Positions 8,620 to 17,156 of a stretch of DNA of 64,000 nucleotides are shown here, piece after piece. A model generated the notes under the pieces. That model did not search any database. It worked only from the letters and a program-made list of their open reading frames with translations, and was not told the DNA's origin. How positions within the stretch are numbered: the stretch's first letter is position 1; each line of letters starts with the position of its first letter. The DNA comes from Streptomyces sp. DSM 110735. GTDB lineage: Bacteria > Actinomycetota > Actinomycetes > Streptomycetales > Streptomycetaceae. Position numbers and translations under genes: made by a program. The stretch lies in NCBI RefSeq assembly GCF_016482685.1, contig NZ_JACYHF010000004.1:62001-126000 (forward strand). The letters run 5' to 3'.

Positions 8620-9690
8620 ATGGACGCTTCCCGTACCCGCACCCTCGGCCGGGTGGCGGCTCCGGCAGCCGTGCTGGTGTGTTCCGCCGTCCTCGGCTCC
8701 GGCTGTTCGGCGCCGGTCACCGCCCCGGCGGAGCCGTCGGCCGCGCGGGCCGCGGTGCCCGAGGTGTCGAACCAGCTCCAGGACCAGTACCAGCGGGTGA
8801 TCAAGGAAGCCCTGCCGTCGGTCGTACAGATCCAGGCGAGCCGGGATCTGGGCTCGGGGGTCGTCTTCGACACCCAGGGGCACATCGTCACCAACGCGCA
8901 CGTGGTCGGCTCGGAGAAGACCTTCAAGGTGACGACGGCCAGCAGCGAGGACCAGCTCACCGCGAACCTCGTCTACTCCTATCCCGACCAGGACCTCGCG
9001 GTCATCAAGCTGGACCGGGTGCCCGCCGGGCTGAAACCCGCGGTGTTCGCGGACTCCGCCAAGGTGCAGGTGGGCCAGATCGTGCTGGCGATGGGATCGC
9101 CGTTCGGGCTGTCCTCCAGCGTGACGCAGGGCATCGTCTCCGCGACCGGGCGGACGGTCAGCGAGGGCGACGAGGGCGGCGGCACGGGCGCGACCATCGC
9201 CAACATGGTGCAGACCTCGGCCGCGATCAACCCGGGCAACAGCGGGGGCGCGCTGGTGAACCTGGACGGCCAGGTCGTCGGCATCCCCACCCTCGGCGCC
9301 GCCGACCCCGGGACGGGCGGTGGCGCGGCACCCGGCATCGGCTTCGCCATCCCGTCCTCCCTGGTCCGCACGGTCGCCGGTCAGATCGTCGAGCACGGCA
9401 AGGTCACCGACTCCGGCCGCGCCGCCCTCGGCATCAGCGCCCGCACGGTCGTGGACGACAGCTACCGCCCGGTCGGCGCCGCCATCGTCACCGTCACCCC
9501 GAGCGGCCCCGCCGCCCAGGCCGGCCTCCGCACCGGCGACGTCATCACCCGCCTCGACACCACCACGATCACCTCGGTAACAGCCCTGGCAGAAGCCCTG
9601 GCAGCGGACAAGCCCGGCCAACGGGTAAAGGTGACCTACCAACGAAACGGCAGAGAGGGAACGACAGAGGTAACCCTGGGCGAGCAGTGA
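8620..9690 (+). CDS. HtrA/DegP-like trypsin-type serine protease with PDZ domain
   Basis: 356-aa exported S1C protease. The N-terminal signal peptide ends VLGSGCSAP, an imperfect lipobox with Cys29, so it may be a lipoprotein. The catalytic triad is visible as H94 (TNAHVV), D125 (YPDQDLAVI) and S208 (NPGNSGG). A C-terminal PDZ domain (about 260-350) contains GPAAQAGLRTGDVITRLD. The family performs extracytoplasmic protein quality control. No RBS is evident; a CAGACT hexamer lies 6 bp before the ATG, so the message may be leaderless. A 26-bp tandem repeat follows its stop. Confidence 0.92.
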   Translation: MDASRTRTLGRVAAPAAVLVCSAVLGSGCSAPVTAPAEPSAARAAVPEVSNQLQDQYQRVIKEALPSVVQIQASRDLGSGVVFDTQGHIVTNAHVVGSEKTFKVTTASSEDQLTANLVYSYPDQDLAVIKLDRVPAGLKPAVFADSAKVQVGQIVLAMGSPFGLSSSVTQGIVSATGRTVSEGDEGGGTGATIANMVQTSAAINPGNSGGALVNLDGQVVGIPTLGAADPGTGGGAAPGIGFAIPSSLVRTVAGQIVEHGKVTDSGRAALGISARTVVDDSYRPVGAAIVTVTPSGPAAQAGLRTGDVITRLDTTTITSVTALAEALAADKPGQRVKVTYQRNGREGTTEVTLGEQ

Positions 9691-9710
9691 GCCTCTTTCA
9701 ACGGGGCGAG

Positions 9711-9790
9711 CTGTGATCTTTTAGGGGCGCGGGGAACTGTGATCTTTTAGGGGCGCGGGGAACTGCACGACCAGCCACAACGAACCCGCA
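9711..9790. repeat. 26-bp perfect tandem repeat and interspersed intergenic element
   Basis: Two identical 26-bp units occupy 9711-9736 and 9737-9762; each contains GATCTTTTAGGGGCGCGGGG. A tail follows reading CACGACCAGCCACAAC and then ACCCGCACCC. The AGGGGCGCGGGG start and GCCACAAC/ACCCGCACCC end are shared with another intergenic copy at 24965-25035. Elements of this look are common between convergent or operon-ending genes in Streptomyces (recollection). Here it lies between the htrA-like and araC-like stops. Confidence 0.8.
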
Positions 9791-9819
9791 CCCACCCGAC
9801 AACGGACCCCCAACGGCGA

Positions 9820-10725
9820 TCAGGCGCCCCGCCGAAGCCTGCGCAGCATCCGCGCATCGTCGAACCCAACCTCCCGCGCCGCCGACTCCACCGTCGCCCC
9901 ATGCCCGATCAGATGCTCCGCCCGCTCCACCCGCAGCGCCTGCTGATACCGCAGCGGCGTGAGCCCGGTCGCCCGCCCGAACACCCGCGTGAGCGTCCGC
10001 GCGCTGACCCCGGCGTGCGCGGCGAGAAGATCCAGCGGCAACCGCTCGGCGAACCGCCCGTCGATCAGGTCCTGCACCCGATGCGCCGTGTCGTCCAGAT
10101 GCCCCCGGTGCCGCAGCATGGCGCTGGTCTGCGGCGCATCGCCATTACGGCGCGCGTAGATCACCATCTCGCGGGCGACCCGCGCGGCAAGCGCGGGCCC
10201 GTGCCGTACCGCCAGCAGATGCAGCGCGAGATCGATCCCGCTGGCGATGCCCGCGGAGGTGACCACGCGGTCGTCGGTGGTGAAGAGCACGTCCCGGACG
10301 ACGGTGGCCCGGGGGTGGCGGGCGGCGAGTTCGTCCTGGAGCGCGTGGTGGGTCGTACAGCGGCGCCCGTCGAGCAGTCCCGCGCGGCCGAGCGCCTCCG
10401 CCCCGGCGCAGACGCTGGCGACCGTGCCGCCCGCCGCGTGGTGCGCGCGCAGCCGCTCGACCAGGGCGGCGCCGGGCGCGGGACCGCCGCGCAGGGCGGG
10501 GGCGCGCCAGCCCGGTACGACGACCAGGTCCTCGGCGCCGAGGGAGGGCCACTCGGTGCGGGTCGTGAGCGGGAGCCCCTGCGCGCTGGTGACCTGCGGG
10601 GTCTCGGCGACGTAGTCGAGGGTGTACGGCTGCCCGAAGCTCGCCGCCGTGGAGAAGACCTGGGCGGGTCCGGCGAGGTCGAGGAGGTGGACGTCGGGCA
10701 GCAGGACGAAGACGACGCGGGTCAT
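9820..10725 (-). CDS. GlxA-type AraC-family transcriptional regulator
   Basis: 301-aa regulator with an N-terminal DJ-1/PfpI amidotransferase-like domain (about 1-180: MTRVVFVLLPDVHLLDLAGP, SVCAGAEALGRAGLLDGR with the nucleophile-elbow-like Cys) and a C-terminal AraC DNA-binding domain. The latter has two HTHs (LDLLAAHAGVSARTLTRVF and ATVESAAREVGFDD). The ATG overlaps the stop of the isochorismatase-like gene as ATGA, so the two are coupled. This pairing of a cysteine-hydrolase-like enzyme with a GlxA regulator is common; the effector is not known. The C-terminus (MLRRLRRGA) is abrupt but typical. Confidence 0.9.
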   Translation of the reverse strand: MTRVVFVLLPDVHLLDLAGPAQVFSTAASFGQPYTLDYVAETPQVTSAQGLPLTTRTEWPSLGAEDLVVVPGWRAPALRGGPAPGAALVERLRAHHAAGGTVASVCAGAEALGRAGLLDGRRCTTHHALQDELAARHPRATVVRDVLFTTDDRVVTSAGIASGIDLALHLLAVRHGPALAARVAREMVIYARRNGDAPQTSAMLRHRGHLDDTAHRVQDLIDGRFAERLPLDLLAAHAGVSARTLTRVFGRATGLTPLRYQQALRVERAEHLIGHGATVESAAREVGFDDARMLRRLRRGA

Positions 10726-11261
10726 ACGGGCGATGCCGCCAGCTCCGCGACCGTGGCGATGCGGGCGAAGCGGTCGCGCAGGACAGCCTGGGTGCGCTCC
10801 ATGATCGCGTCGACGCCGAGGTCCCCGATGGGGTTGGTGGTGGTCGCGTCGGCCACGAAGACGATCTCGTAGCCGAGGTCGCTGCCGAGCCGGGCGGTGG
10901 TCTCCACGCACTGTTCGGTGCGGATGCCGCACACCCACAGCTCCCCCACGCCCGCCTCGGTCAGCAGTTGCTGGAGGTTGGTGGTGGTGAACGCGTTGTG
11001 CGCGGTCTTGCGCAGCACCGGCTCGCCGGGCAGCGGCTGCTCCAGCTCCTCCAGGAGCCGTACGTGTCCGAGGTCCGGGTCGAAGACGTCGCCGCTGCCG
11101 GGCTCGGTGTGCAGCACCCAGACGACGAGGTCGCCGTGGTCGCGGGCGAGCCGGACGAGCCGGTTGACGGGTCCGGCGATCCCGGGGTTGCCGATCTCCT
11201 TCCACAGCGGACGGGCGCGGAAGGATTCCTGGACATCGATGACGACGAGTGCTCGCTTCAT
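10722..11261 (-). CDS. Isochorismatase-family cysteine hydrolase
   Basis: 179-aa cytoplasmic hydrolase. Family hallmarks are ALVVIDVQESF near the N-terminus (catalytic Asp), the central Lys region (VLRKTAHNAFTTTNL) and GVGELWVCGIRTEQCVETTAR with the catalytic Cys and the preceding cis-peptide region. Such enzymes act on amides, nicotinamide-like compounds or isochorismate; the true substrate is not assignable. The start at ATG 11261 (MKRALVV) fits the family length; a longer upstream frame is unlikely to be used. It is the first gene of a two-gene operon with the GlxA-type regulator. Confidence 0.9.
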   Translation of the reverse strand: MKRALVVIDVQESFRARPLWKEIGNPGIAGPVNRLVRLARDHGDLVVWVLHTEPGSGDVFDPDLGHVRLLEELEQPLPGEPVLRKTAHNAFTTTNLQQLLTEAGVGELWVCGIRTEQCVETTARLGSDLGYEIVFVADATTTNPIGDLGVDAIMERTQAVLRDRFARIATVAELAASPV

Positions 11262-11387
11262 GCCGTCCAGTCTGACCTGGGGATACGCGGTCGCGGCAGA
11301 CACGATCGGGGCCGGGTGCGGAACGATCCGGTCACCTCGGGGAGGGTGTCAGGTCCCGGGCGCGCCGGGACCTGACGGGTGAGCGGG

Positions 11388-11603
11388 TTACGCGGTCTGT
11401 TCCGCGTTCAGGCTCATCGGGCCGTAGATCTCGGTGCTCTCCTCGAACAGCCGCACCTGCTCGGCGCCGCCCTCCAGGAGCGCCTTCCAGTGCTCGCCGA
11501 TCCAGGACTCGGCGTCCCCCTGCGTGGTGAACTCCTCCGGCTCGACCGCGGGCGGGACCTCCGTCCCGTCGGCCTTCTCGAACCGCCACGTCCATGCCGT
11601 CAT
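11388..11603 (-). CDS. Small conserved hypothetical protein (71 aa)
   Basis: 71-aa acidic protein MTAWTWRFEKADGTEVPP...SLNAEQTA with several Trp and many Glu residues. It has no signal peptide, TM segment or known motif; the even spread of charged and aromatic residues looks like a compact folded domain. Proteins of this appearance are widespread in Streptomyces (recollection). It stands alone between the isochorismatase-like gene and cobU, with a GGAGG-like RBS just before the ATG. Confidence 0.75.
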   Translation of the reverse strand: MTAWTWRFEKADGTEVPPAVEPEEFTTQGDAESWIGEHWKALLEGGAEQVRLFEESTEIYGPMSLNAEQTA

Positions 11604-11678
11604 GCATGCCTCCTTCGATCCGACGCTGCGGGCAGCGTATGCGCTCGGCGGCGCCGGTCACAGGAGATCGTGGATCAT

Positions 11679-11748
11679 CACCCGGCCAGGGCACCCTTCC
11701 CGCACACCCTTCCCGCGCACCCTTCCCGCGCACCCGGCCAGGGCACCC
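11679..11748. repeat. 13-bp triple tandem repeat framed by 18-bp direct repeats
   Basis: Three units of CACCCTTCCCGCG (last base A in the first) run from 11692 to 11730. The block is framed by two copies of CACCCGGCCAGGGCACCC at 11679-11696 and 11731-11748. It lies in the region between the divergent 71-aa gene and cobU, so it could affect either promoter, or be a slippage product. Confidence 0.7.
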
Positions 11749-11830
11749 CGGGGCGGCGACACGCCCCGCGGCACCGCGTCTTCGGGGGCACCGGGGCGCG
11801 GGAGCCCCGGTGCCGGGTGAAAATCGGTCC

Positions 11831-13030
11831 GTGGACGTCACTCTGCTCGGCACCGGTGCCCCGCCGGGGCTGCCCCGGCCCGACTGCCCCTGTGCCGTGT
11901 GCGCGACCGCCCTCGGGCGGGACGCGCGGGCGGCGACCGCGCTGCTCGTGGACGACGCGCTGCTGCTCGACCTCACCCCCGGCGCGGCGTTCGCGGCGGC
12001 GCGCGCGGGGCACTCGCTGGGCGGGGTGCGCCAGGTGCTGCTCTCCCATCCGCACGACGGACCCGCCGTGGAGGTGCCCGCCGGGCTGCCCCAGCCGGTG
12101 CGGGTGCCGGACGGCCGCGAGCTGACCCTGCTGACCGGGCACCGGGTGCGGGCGCTGGCGATGGACGCGGGCGGCACCGGGTACGCGGTGACCGGTCCTG
12201 ACGGGCAGCGGCTGCTGTATCTGCCGCCGGGCGGCTTCCCGGCGGGGCTCGAAGCACCGACCCGGGCGTACCACCTGGTCCTCGCCGACGTGGTGGGGCG
12301 CCCGGACGCGCTGGCCCGGCTGCGCGCTGCCGGGGCGGTCGGTCCGACGACGGACGTGGTGGCCGTCCACCTCGACCACGACGTGCCGCAGGGCGCGGAG
12401 GTCGCCCGGCGGCTCGCGGCGGCCGGGGCGCGCGCGGTGCCGGACGGTACGACGCTGGCCGTGGGGGCGTACGAGGAGGTGCCGGACGTGCCCCGCAGGA
12501 CGCTGGTGCTCGGCGGCGCCCGCTCGGGCAAGTCGGTGGAGGCGGAGCGCCGCCTGGAGGCGTTCCCGGACGTGCTGTACGTCGCCACCGGCGGCACGCG
12601 CGGCGGCGACTCGGAGTGGGCGCGGCGGGTCGCGCTGCACCGCGAGCGGCGTCCGGGGTCGTGGCGTACGACGGAGACGACGGACCTGGTGCCGGTGCTG
12701 GCCGAGGAGGGTCCGCCGGTGCTGGTCGACTGTCTGTCGCTGTGGCTGACGGACGCCATGGACGCGGTCGGGGCGTGGGACGACGCGGAGTGGGCGGACG
12801 GCGGCGAGAAGGCGCTGCGCGAGCGGGTGCGGGAGCTGGTGGCGGCGGTACGGGACGCGCGCCGCACGGTGGTGGCGGTGTCGAACGAGGTGGGCTCGGG
12901 CATCGTCCCGGCCACCGCCTCCGGGCGCCGCTACCGCGACGAACTCGGCCGACTGAACGCGGCGTTCGCGGCCGAGTGCGAGCAGGTGCTCCTGGTGGTG
13001 GCGGGTCAGGCGCTGGTGCTGCGGGGCTAG
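11831..13030 (+). CDS. cobU: CobU-type adenosylcobinamide kinase / GDP transferase with N-terminal extra domain
   Basis: 399-aa enzyme. The C-terminal half (from about residue 215) is CobU: P-loop LVLGGARSGKS, YVATGGTRGGDSEW, HRERRPGSWRTTE with the guanylylated-His region, LVDCLSLWLTD and VVAVSNEVGSGIVP. It phosphorylates adenosylcobinamide and transfers GMP in the cobalamin lower-ligand pathway. The N-terminal about 210 residues are an additional domain opening DVTLLGTGAPPGLPRPDCPCAVC, resembling metallo-beta-lactamase-fold PhnP-type proteins with a Cys pair. CobU alone is about 180 aa, so this is a fusion. GTG 11831 was chosen for alignment with the domain start. cobT and cobS lie nearby. 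Confidence 0.92.
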   Translation: MDVTLLGTGAPPGLPRPDCPCAVCATALGRDARAATALLVDDALLLDLTPGAAFAAARAGHSLGGVRQVLLSHPHDGPAVEVPAGLPQPVRVPDGRELTLLTGHRVRALAMDAGGTGYAVTGPDGQRLLYLPPGGFPAGLEAPTRAYHLVLADVVGRPDALARLRAAGAVGPTTDVVAVHLDHDVPQGAEVARRLAAAGARAVPDGTTLAVGAYEEVPDVPRRTLVLGGARSGKSVEAERRLEAFPDVLYVATGGTRGGDSEWARRVALHRERRPGSWRTTETTDLVPVLAEEGPPVLVDCLSLWLTDAMDAVGAWDDAEWADGGEKALRERVRELVAAVRDARRTVVAVSNEVGSGIVPATASGRRYRDELGRLNAAFAAECEQVLLVVAGQALVLRG

Positions 13031-13051
13031 CCCCGGCGTGCTAGCCGGGGG

Positions 13052-14032
13052 TCAGCCGGAGGTGTCCTCCTTGCGGGCCACCACCCGGCAGGCGTTGGCG
13101 AAGCGGGTGCGCCGGGTCAGCGGGGAGAGCAGCAGTTCCGCCCCGGCGGCTGCCGTCAGCGCCGGGGACGTGACCCGGCGCAGGGGCGGGGGAACGTGGG
13201 CGAGCGCCAGGGAGAGCGCTGCCGTGAGGTCGTAGGGCAGATGGGCGGCGGCGCGGTCGGTGGTGACGATCGCGCAGCCCCGCTCGGCCAGTTCGGCGCG
13301 GAGGTTGGCGAGCGGGGGCAGGTGGAGGTGGCGCGGCTGGCCGTGCGGGAGCCACCACTTGCCGAGCAGCGCGGCGAACGCGCTCGCCGGGTCCGGGACT
13401 TCGAGGACGAGATGGCCGCCGGGGCGCAACACCGTGAGGGCGGCGCGCAGTTCGGCGCGCGGGTCGGGGACGTGCTCCAGGTGGTGGAACATGCTGACCA
13501 CGTCGTAGCGGGCGCGCAGCTTCTCCGTGACGCCCGGGGTGGTGAGGAAGCCCCGGTGAGCCTCCTCGATCCGCCCCGCGGCGCGTGCCTTCTCGACGCG
13601 GGCGGTGGGGTCGAGTCCGTCGAAGCTCGTGTAGGGGAAGAACTCCTTGGCGGACTCGGGGAAGCGTCCGTCGCCGGTGCCCACGTCGAGCCAGCTCTCG
13701 GGGTCGGAGAGACCGGTCAGGGCGCGGGCGGTGGCGCGGTGGCGGCGGTGGACCGCGCGCGGGGACAGCACGCGGGCGGCGATCTGGTCCAGATGTCTCT
13801 CGCAGGGGTCCCGTTCGGTCGCGGCGAGGTCGTCGGCGGCGAGCCGGGGGTTCTGGAAGGTGTGGGCGCAGTCGGCGCACTCGTCGAGCCCGAAGACCCC
13901 GGGGCGCTCCCGCAGCGGGTCGGGGGCGCGCAGCCGGGTGCGCAGCCTCGGGGAGCCGCACCAGGGACAGTCCGCGCGGAGCGGTCCGGAGAATCCGTCG
14001 GTGGACTGCGGGGCGGGTGGAGAGGGCTGCAT
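13052..14032 (-). CDS. Methyltransferase with N-terminal zinc-ribbon-like motif
   Basis: 326-aa protein. Near the N-terminus, CPWCGS and CADCAHTF form two Cys pairs that probably bind zinc. A class I methyltransferase core follows: ESWLDVGTGDGRFPESAKEFFP (motif I), DVVSMFHHLEHVPDPRAELRAAL and VLRPGGHLVLEVPDPAS. This arrangement occurs in sugar or lipid methyltransferases of the Methyltransf_23 type; the substrate here is unknown. The start at ATG 14032 has a GGGAG RBS. Divergent from cobT (133 bp) and tail-to-tail with cobU (21 bp). Confidence 0.85.
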   Translation of the reverse strand: MQPSPPAPQSTDGFSGPLRADCPWCGSPRLRTRLRAPDPLRERPGVFGLDECADCAHTFQNPRLAADDLAATERDPCERHLDQIAARVLSPRAVHRRHRATARALTGLSDPESWLDVGTGDGRFPESAKEFFPYTSFDGLDPTARVEKARAAGRIEEAHRGFLTTPGVTEKLRARYDVVSMFHHLEHVPDPRAELRAALTVLRPGGHLVLEVPDPASAFAALLGKWWLPHGQPRHLHLPPLANLRAELAERGCAIVTTDRAAAHLPYDLTAALSLALAHVPPPLRRVTSPALTAAAGAELLLSPLTRRTRFANACRVVARKEDTSG

Positions 14033-14152
14033 GGGCGGCTCCCTGTACGGCATTTCGCGGTAAACCGGAACGTATGGGATACCGATCTTGGGCGCAACGA
14101 CGTGCCGGTGACGGGCTTGCGGTGTGGCGCGGAAGCGGCGGAGCGTGGACGG

Positions 14153-14158
14153 TACTGT
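14153..14158 (+). promoter_or_regulatory. -10 hexamer TACTGT for leaderless cobT
   Basis: TACTGT ends 7 bp before the cobT ATG at 14166, and no RBS is present. Transcription is predicted to begin at or within one base of the start codon. Confidence 0.5.
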
Positions 14159-14165
14159 TCCGCGA

Positions 14166-15293
14166 ATGAGCAGGATTGATCTGGACGAGTTCTCCGATCT
14201 GATCGAGCGCCCGGACGGCGCGGTGCGCCGCGAGGCCGAGGCACGCCGGGAGCGCCTGGCCGTCACGCCCGGTTCGCTCGGGCGCCTGGACGAGCTGGGC
14301 GAGTGGCTCGCCGCCGCGCGGGGCACCGTGCCGGTACGGCAGATCGAGCGGCCACGCGTGGTGCTCTTCGCCGGTGACCACGGCGTCGCCCGCCTCGACG
14401 TCTCGGGGCGGACCGCGGGCACCGCCGGGGAGCTGGTGCGGGGCGTGCTGGAGGGCGCGAGCCCGGTGGCGGTGCTGGCCCGCCGTCTCGACGTACCGGT
14501 ACGGGTCGTGGACCTCTCCGTGGACACCGAGCCGGACGCCTTCCCGGCGGAGGTCGTACGGCACCGGGTGCGGCGCGGCAGCGGCCGGATCGACGTCGAG
14601 GACGCGCTGACCCTGGACGAGGCGGAGGCTGCCTTCCGCGCGGGTGTCGCCGTCGCGGACGAGGAGGCGGACTCGGGCACGGATCTGGTGGTGCTCGGCG
14701 ATCTGAGCGTGGGCGGTACGACGGCGGCTGCGGTGCTGATCGCCGCGCTGTGCGGGACGGACGCCTCGGTGGTGACCGGGCGTGGTGGTCTCGCGATCGA
14801 CGACCTGGCGTGGATGCGCAAGTGCGCGGCGATCCGCGACGCGCTGCGCCGGGCCCGGCCGGTGCTCGGGGACCAGCTCCAGTTGCTCGCGACGGTGGGC
14901 GGCGCGGACCTGGCCGCGATGACCGGGTTCCTGCTCCAGAGTGCGGTGCGCAAGCTGCCGGTGGTCCTGGACGGGGTGGTGTCCGCCGCGTGCGCGCTGG
15001 TCGCCCAGCGCGTCGCCTTCCGGGCGCCCGACTGGTGGCTCGCGGGCCACCTCAGCGGCGAGCCGGGTCAGGCCAAGGCGCTGGACCGGATGGCTCTGGA
15101 GCCGCTGCTCGACCAGGGTGTGCGGGTCGGTGAGGGCGTGGGCGCGCTGCTCGCGCTGCCGCTGGTGCGGTCCGCCGCCGCGCTCGCGGCGGAGCTGCCG
15201 GAGGTGAAGGCCGGGGAGGCGGGGGCTGAGGAGACCGGGGCTGAAGAGGCTGAGGAAGCTTCGGACGAGGAGAGCGCGCGGCCCGTGGAGTGA
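14166..15293 (+). CDS. cobT: Nicotinate-nucleotide--dimethylbenzimidazole phosphoribosyltransferase
   Basis: 375-aa CobT, which makes alpha-ribazole 5'-phosphate for the lower axial ligand of cobalamin. Typical blocks: GSLGRLDELGEWLA, VVLFAGDHGVARL, TLDEAEAAFRAGVAVADE, GDLSVGGTTAAAVLIAALCG, DQLQLLATVGGADLAAMTGF and the C-terminal GEPGQAKALDRMALEPLLD with VGEGVGALLALPL. The last 35 residues are a Glu/Ala-rich tail without homology to the core. The start MSRIDLDEFSD fits a leaderless transcript. It belongs with cobU (upstream) and cobS (downstream). Confidence 0.96.
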   Translation: MSRIDLDEFSDLIERPDGAVRREAEARRERLAVTPGSLGRLDELGEWLAAARGTVPVRQIERPRVVLFAGDHGVARLDVSGRTAGTAGELVRGVLEGASPVAVLARRLDVPVRVVDLSVDTEPDAFPAEVVRHRVRRGSGRIDVEDALTLDEAEAAFRAGVAVADEEADSGTDLVVLGDLSVGGTTAAAVLIAALCGTDASVVTGRGGLAIDDLAWMRKCAAIRDALRRARPVLGDQLQLLATVGGADLAAMTGFLLQSAVRKLPVVLDGVVSAACALVAQRVAFRAPDWWLAGHLSGEPGQAKALDRMALEPLLDQGVRVGEGVGALLALPLVRSAAALAAELPEVKAGEAGAEETGAEEAEEASDEESARPVE

Positions 15294-15353
15294 ACCCCGG
15301 GCCGTCGGTGGCTGCCACCCGCCGATGAGCGCGTTTCGCGGCTTTGGCGCCCA

Positions 15354-15359
15354 TATGAT
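15354..15359 (+). promoter_or_regulatory. -10 hexamer TATGAT upstream of the lysyltransferase gene
   Basis: TATGAT, close to the consensus, ends 8 bp before ATG 15368. No RBS is visible, so a leaderless or nearly leaderless message is likely. Confidence 0.5.
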
Positions 15360-15367
15360 CGTCCGTC

Positions 15368-17146
15368 ATGGGAGACGCCCGAATCGCCGTGGACCCGCAG
15401 ACCGAGCCCGGGCGGCGGTCCGGCGGACGGTCCCGCCGGGCCGCCGCGTGCGCGGTCTGGTATCTGCGGGCCGTCGCGTTCGTCAACTTCCTCAGCGCGG
15501 TGTGGGTGTCGCTGGGCCAGGACGTGCGCCGCCACAACCAGGAGAACCTGTTCACGCCGTATCTGCTGACGGCGGGCTTCGCCTCCGGGGTGTTCACCGC
15601 GTTCCTGGCGATCACCATGCGGCGGCGCAAGCGGGCGGCGTGGATCCTCAACCTGGTGCTCAGCGGGGTGTTCCTCGCGCTGTTCGCCTTCGCCATGGTG
15701 TTCCCGGAGATCCACGGCTCCGTGCAGAACTGGGTGTCGCTGGTCCTCACGGCGGCTTTCGTCGCCGCGCTGCTCACCGGGCGCCGGGAGTTCTACGCCA
15801 AGGGCGACCGGTCCAACCCCCGGCTCGCCGCGACTGTGGCGGGCGGGGGCGGACTCGCCGCCTCGCTGCTCGCCGGGCTCGTGGTGACGGTCACCAACCA
15901 GGCGCCGGACGCGGCGCGTTCGACCTTCCTGGAGCGCTGGCACTACGGCACCCTGCGGCTGATCTCGGTCGCCGCCGAGGAGTCCCACTTCCCCGGCATC
16001 GACCCGCCCAACTGGGCGAACGTCGGCGTCAACGTGCTCAGCACCGCCCTGCTGCTCGCCGTCCTGTACGCCGCGTTCCGCTCCCGGCGCGCGGTCGACC
16101 CGCTCACCGAGGACGACGAGAAGCGGCTGCGCGAGCTGCTCGACCGGCACGGCGAGCGCGACTCGCTCGGCTACTTCGCGCTGCGCCGGGAGAAGAGCGT
16201 GGTGTGGTCCCCGACCGGCAAGGCGGCTGTCGCCTACCGCGTGGTGGGCGGGGTCAGCCTCGCCTCGGGCGATCCGCTGGGCGACCCGGAGGCATGGCCG
16301 GGCGCCATCGTGCCCTGGCTGACCGAGGCGCGGGCGCACGGCTGGATCCCGGCGGTGATGGGCGCGAGCGAGGAGGCGGGGACCGTCTACGCCCGGCACG
16401 GTCTGGACGCGCTGGAACTCGGCGACGAGGCGATCGTGGAGGTGGCGGACTTCACCCTGGAGGGCCGCGCGATGCGCACGGTCCGCCAGGCGTACAACCG
16501 GGTACGGCGGGCGGGGTACCGGGTGCGGGTACGGCGCCACGAGGACATCCCCGCCGACGAGATGGCGTACCTCGTGAAGCGGGCCGACGACTGGCGCGAC
16601 GGCGCCACCGAGCGCGGTTTCAGCATGGCGCTCGGGCGCCTCGCGGACCCCGAGGACGGCCGGTGCGTGATGCTGGAGTGCGTGGACGCCGAGGGGCGGC
16701 TGCGGGCGCTGCTGTCCTTCGTGCCGTGGGGTCCGGGCGGGCTCTCGCTGGACCTGATGCGCCGTGACCGGGACTCCGACAACGGGCTGATGGAGTTCAT
16801 GGTCATCGATCTGCTGCGCGGGGCGCGGGAGTTGGGGGTCACCCAGGTCTCCCTCAACTTCGCCGTGTTCCGCTCGGTGTTCGAGCGGGGCTCGCGACTC
16901 GGGGCGGGTCCGGTGCTGCGGCTGTGGCGGTCGCTGCTGAGCTTCTTCTCGCGCTGGTGGCAGATCGAGTCGCTGTACCGGGCGAACGCCAAGTACCGCC
17001 CGATCTGGGAGCCGCGCTTCCTGCTCTTCGAGAAGAGCGCGGACCTGCCCCGTATCGCCCTCGCCTCGGCGCGCGCGGAGGGCTTCCTGGAGGCACCGGG
17101 GCTGCCCAAGTGGCTGCACCGCAGACATCTGGAGACCCACCGGTGA
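15368..17146 (+). CDS. Phosphatidylglycerol lysyltransferase-like protein (MprF/DUF2156)
   Basis: 592-aa membrane protein. The N-terminal half has about six TM helices (e.g. FTPYLLTAGFASGVFTAFLA, WILNLVLSGVFLALFAFAM, LLLAVLYAAF). The cytoplasmic C-terminal half (about 250-580) is the DUF2156/LPG-synthase domain: LGYFALRREKSVVWSPTG, GDPEAWPGAIVPWLTEA, YNRVRRAGYRVRV and DRDSDNGLMEFMVIDLL. Homologues aminoacylate phosphatidylglycerol using aminoacyl-tRNA and reduce membrane negative charge. Whether lysine is used is not readable. It is followed after 10 bp by a small membrane protein, probably in the same operon. Confidence 0.88.
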   Translation: MGDARIAVDPQTEPGRRSGGRSRRAAACAVWYLRAVAFVNFLSAVWVSLGQDVRRHNQENLFTPYLLTAGFASGVFTAFLAITMRRRKRAAWILNLVLSGVFLALFAFAMVFPEIHGSVQNWVSLVLTAAFVAALLTGRREFYAKGDRSNPRLAATVAGGGGLAASLLAGLVVTVTNQAPDAARSTFLERWHYGTLRLISVAAEESHFPGIDPPNWANVGVNVLSTALLLAVLYAAFRSRRAVDPLTEDDEKRLRELLDRHGERDSLGYFALRREKSVVWSPTGKAAVAYRVVGGVSLASGDPLGDPEAWPGAIVPWLTEARAHGWIPAVMGASEEAGTVYARHGLDALELGDEAIVEVADFTLEGRAMRTVRQAYNRVRRAGYRVRVRRHEDIPADEMAYLVKRADDWRDGATERGFSMALGRLADPEDGRCVMLECVDAEGRLRALLSFVPWGPGGLSLDLMRRDRDSDNGLMEFMVIDLLRGARELGVTQVSLNFAVFRSVFERGSRLGAGPVLRLWRSLLSFFSRWWQIESLYRANAKYRPIWEPRFLLFEKSADLPRIALASARAEGFLEAPGLPKWLHRRHLETHR

Positions 17147-17156
17147 GGGTCCGCAG

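Noticed and set aside
11604..11830. Cobalamin riboswitch upstream of cobU
   Set aside because: No B12-box-like conserved block recognised; only simple repeats are visible. A covariance search would decide.
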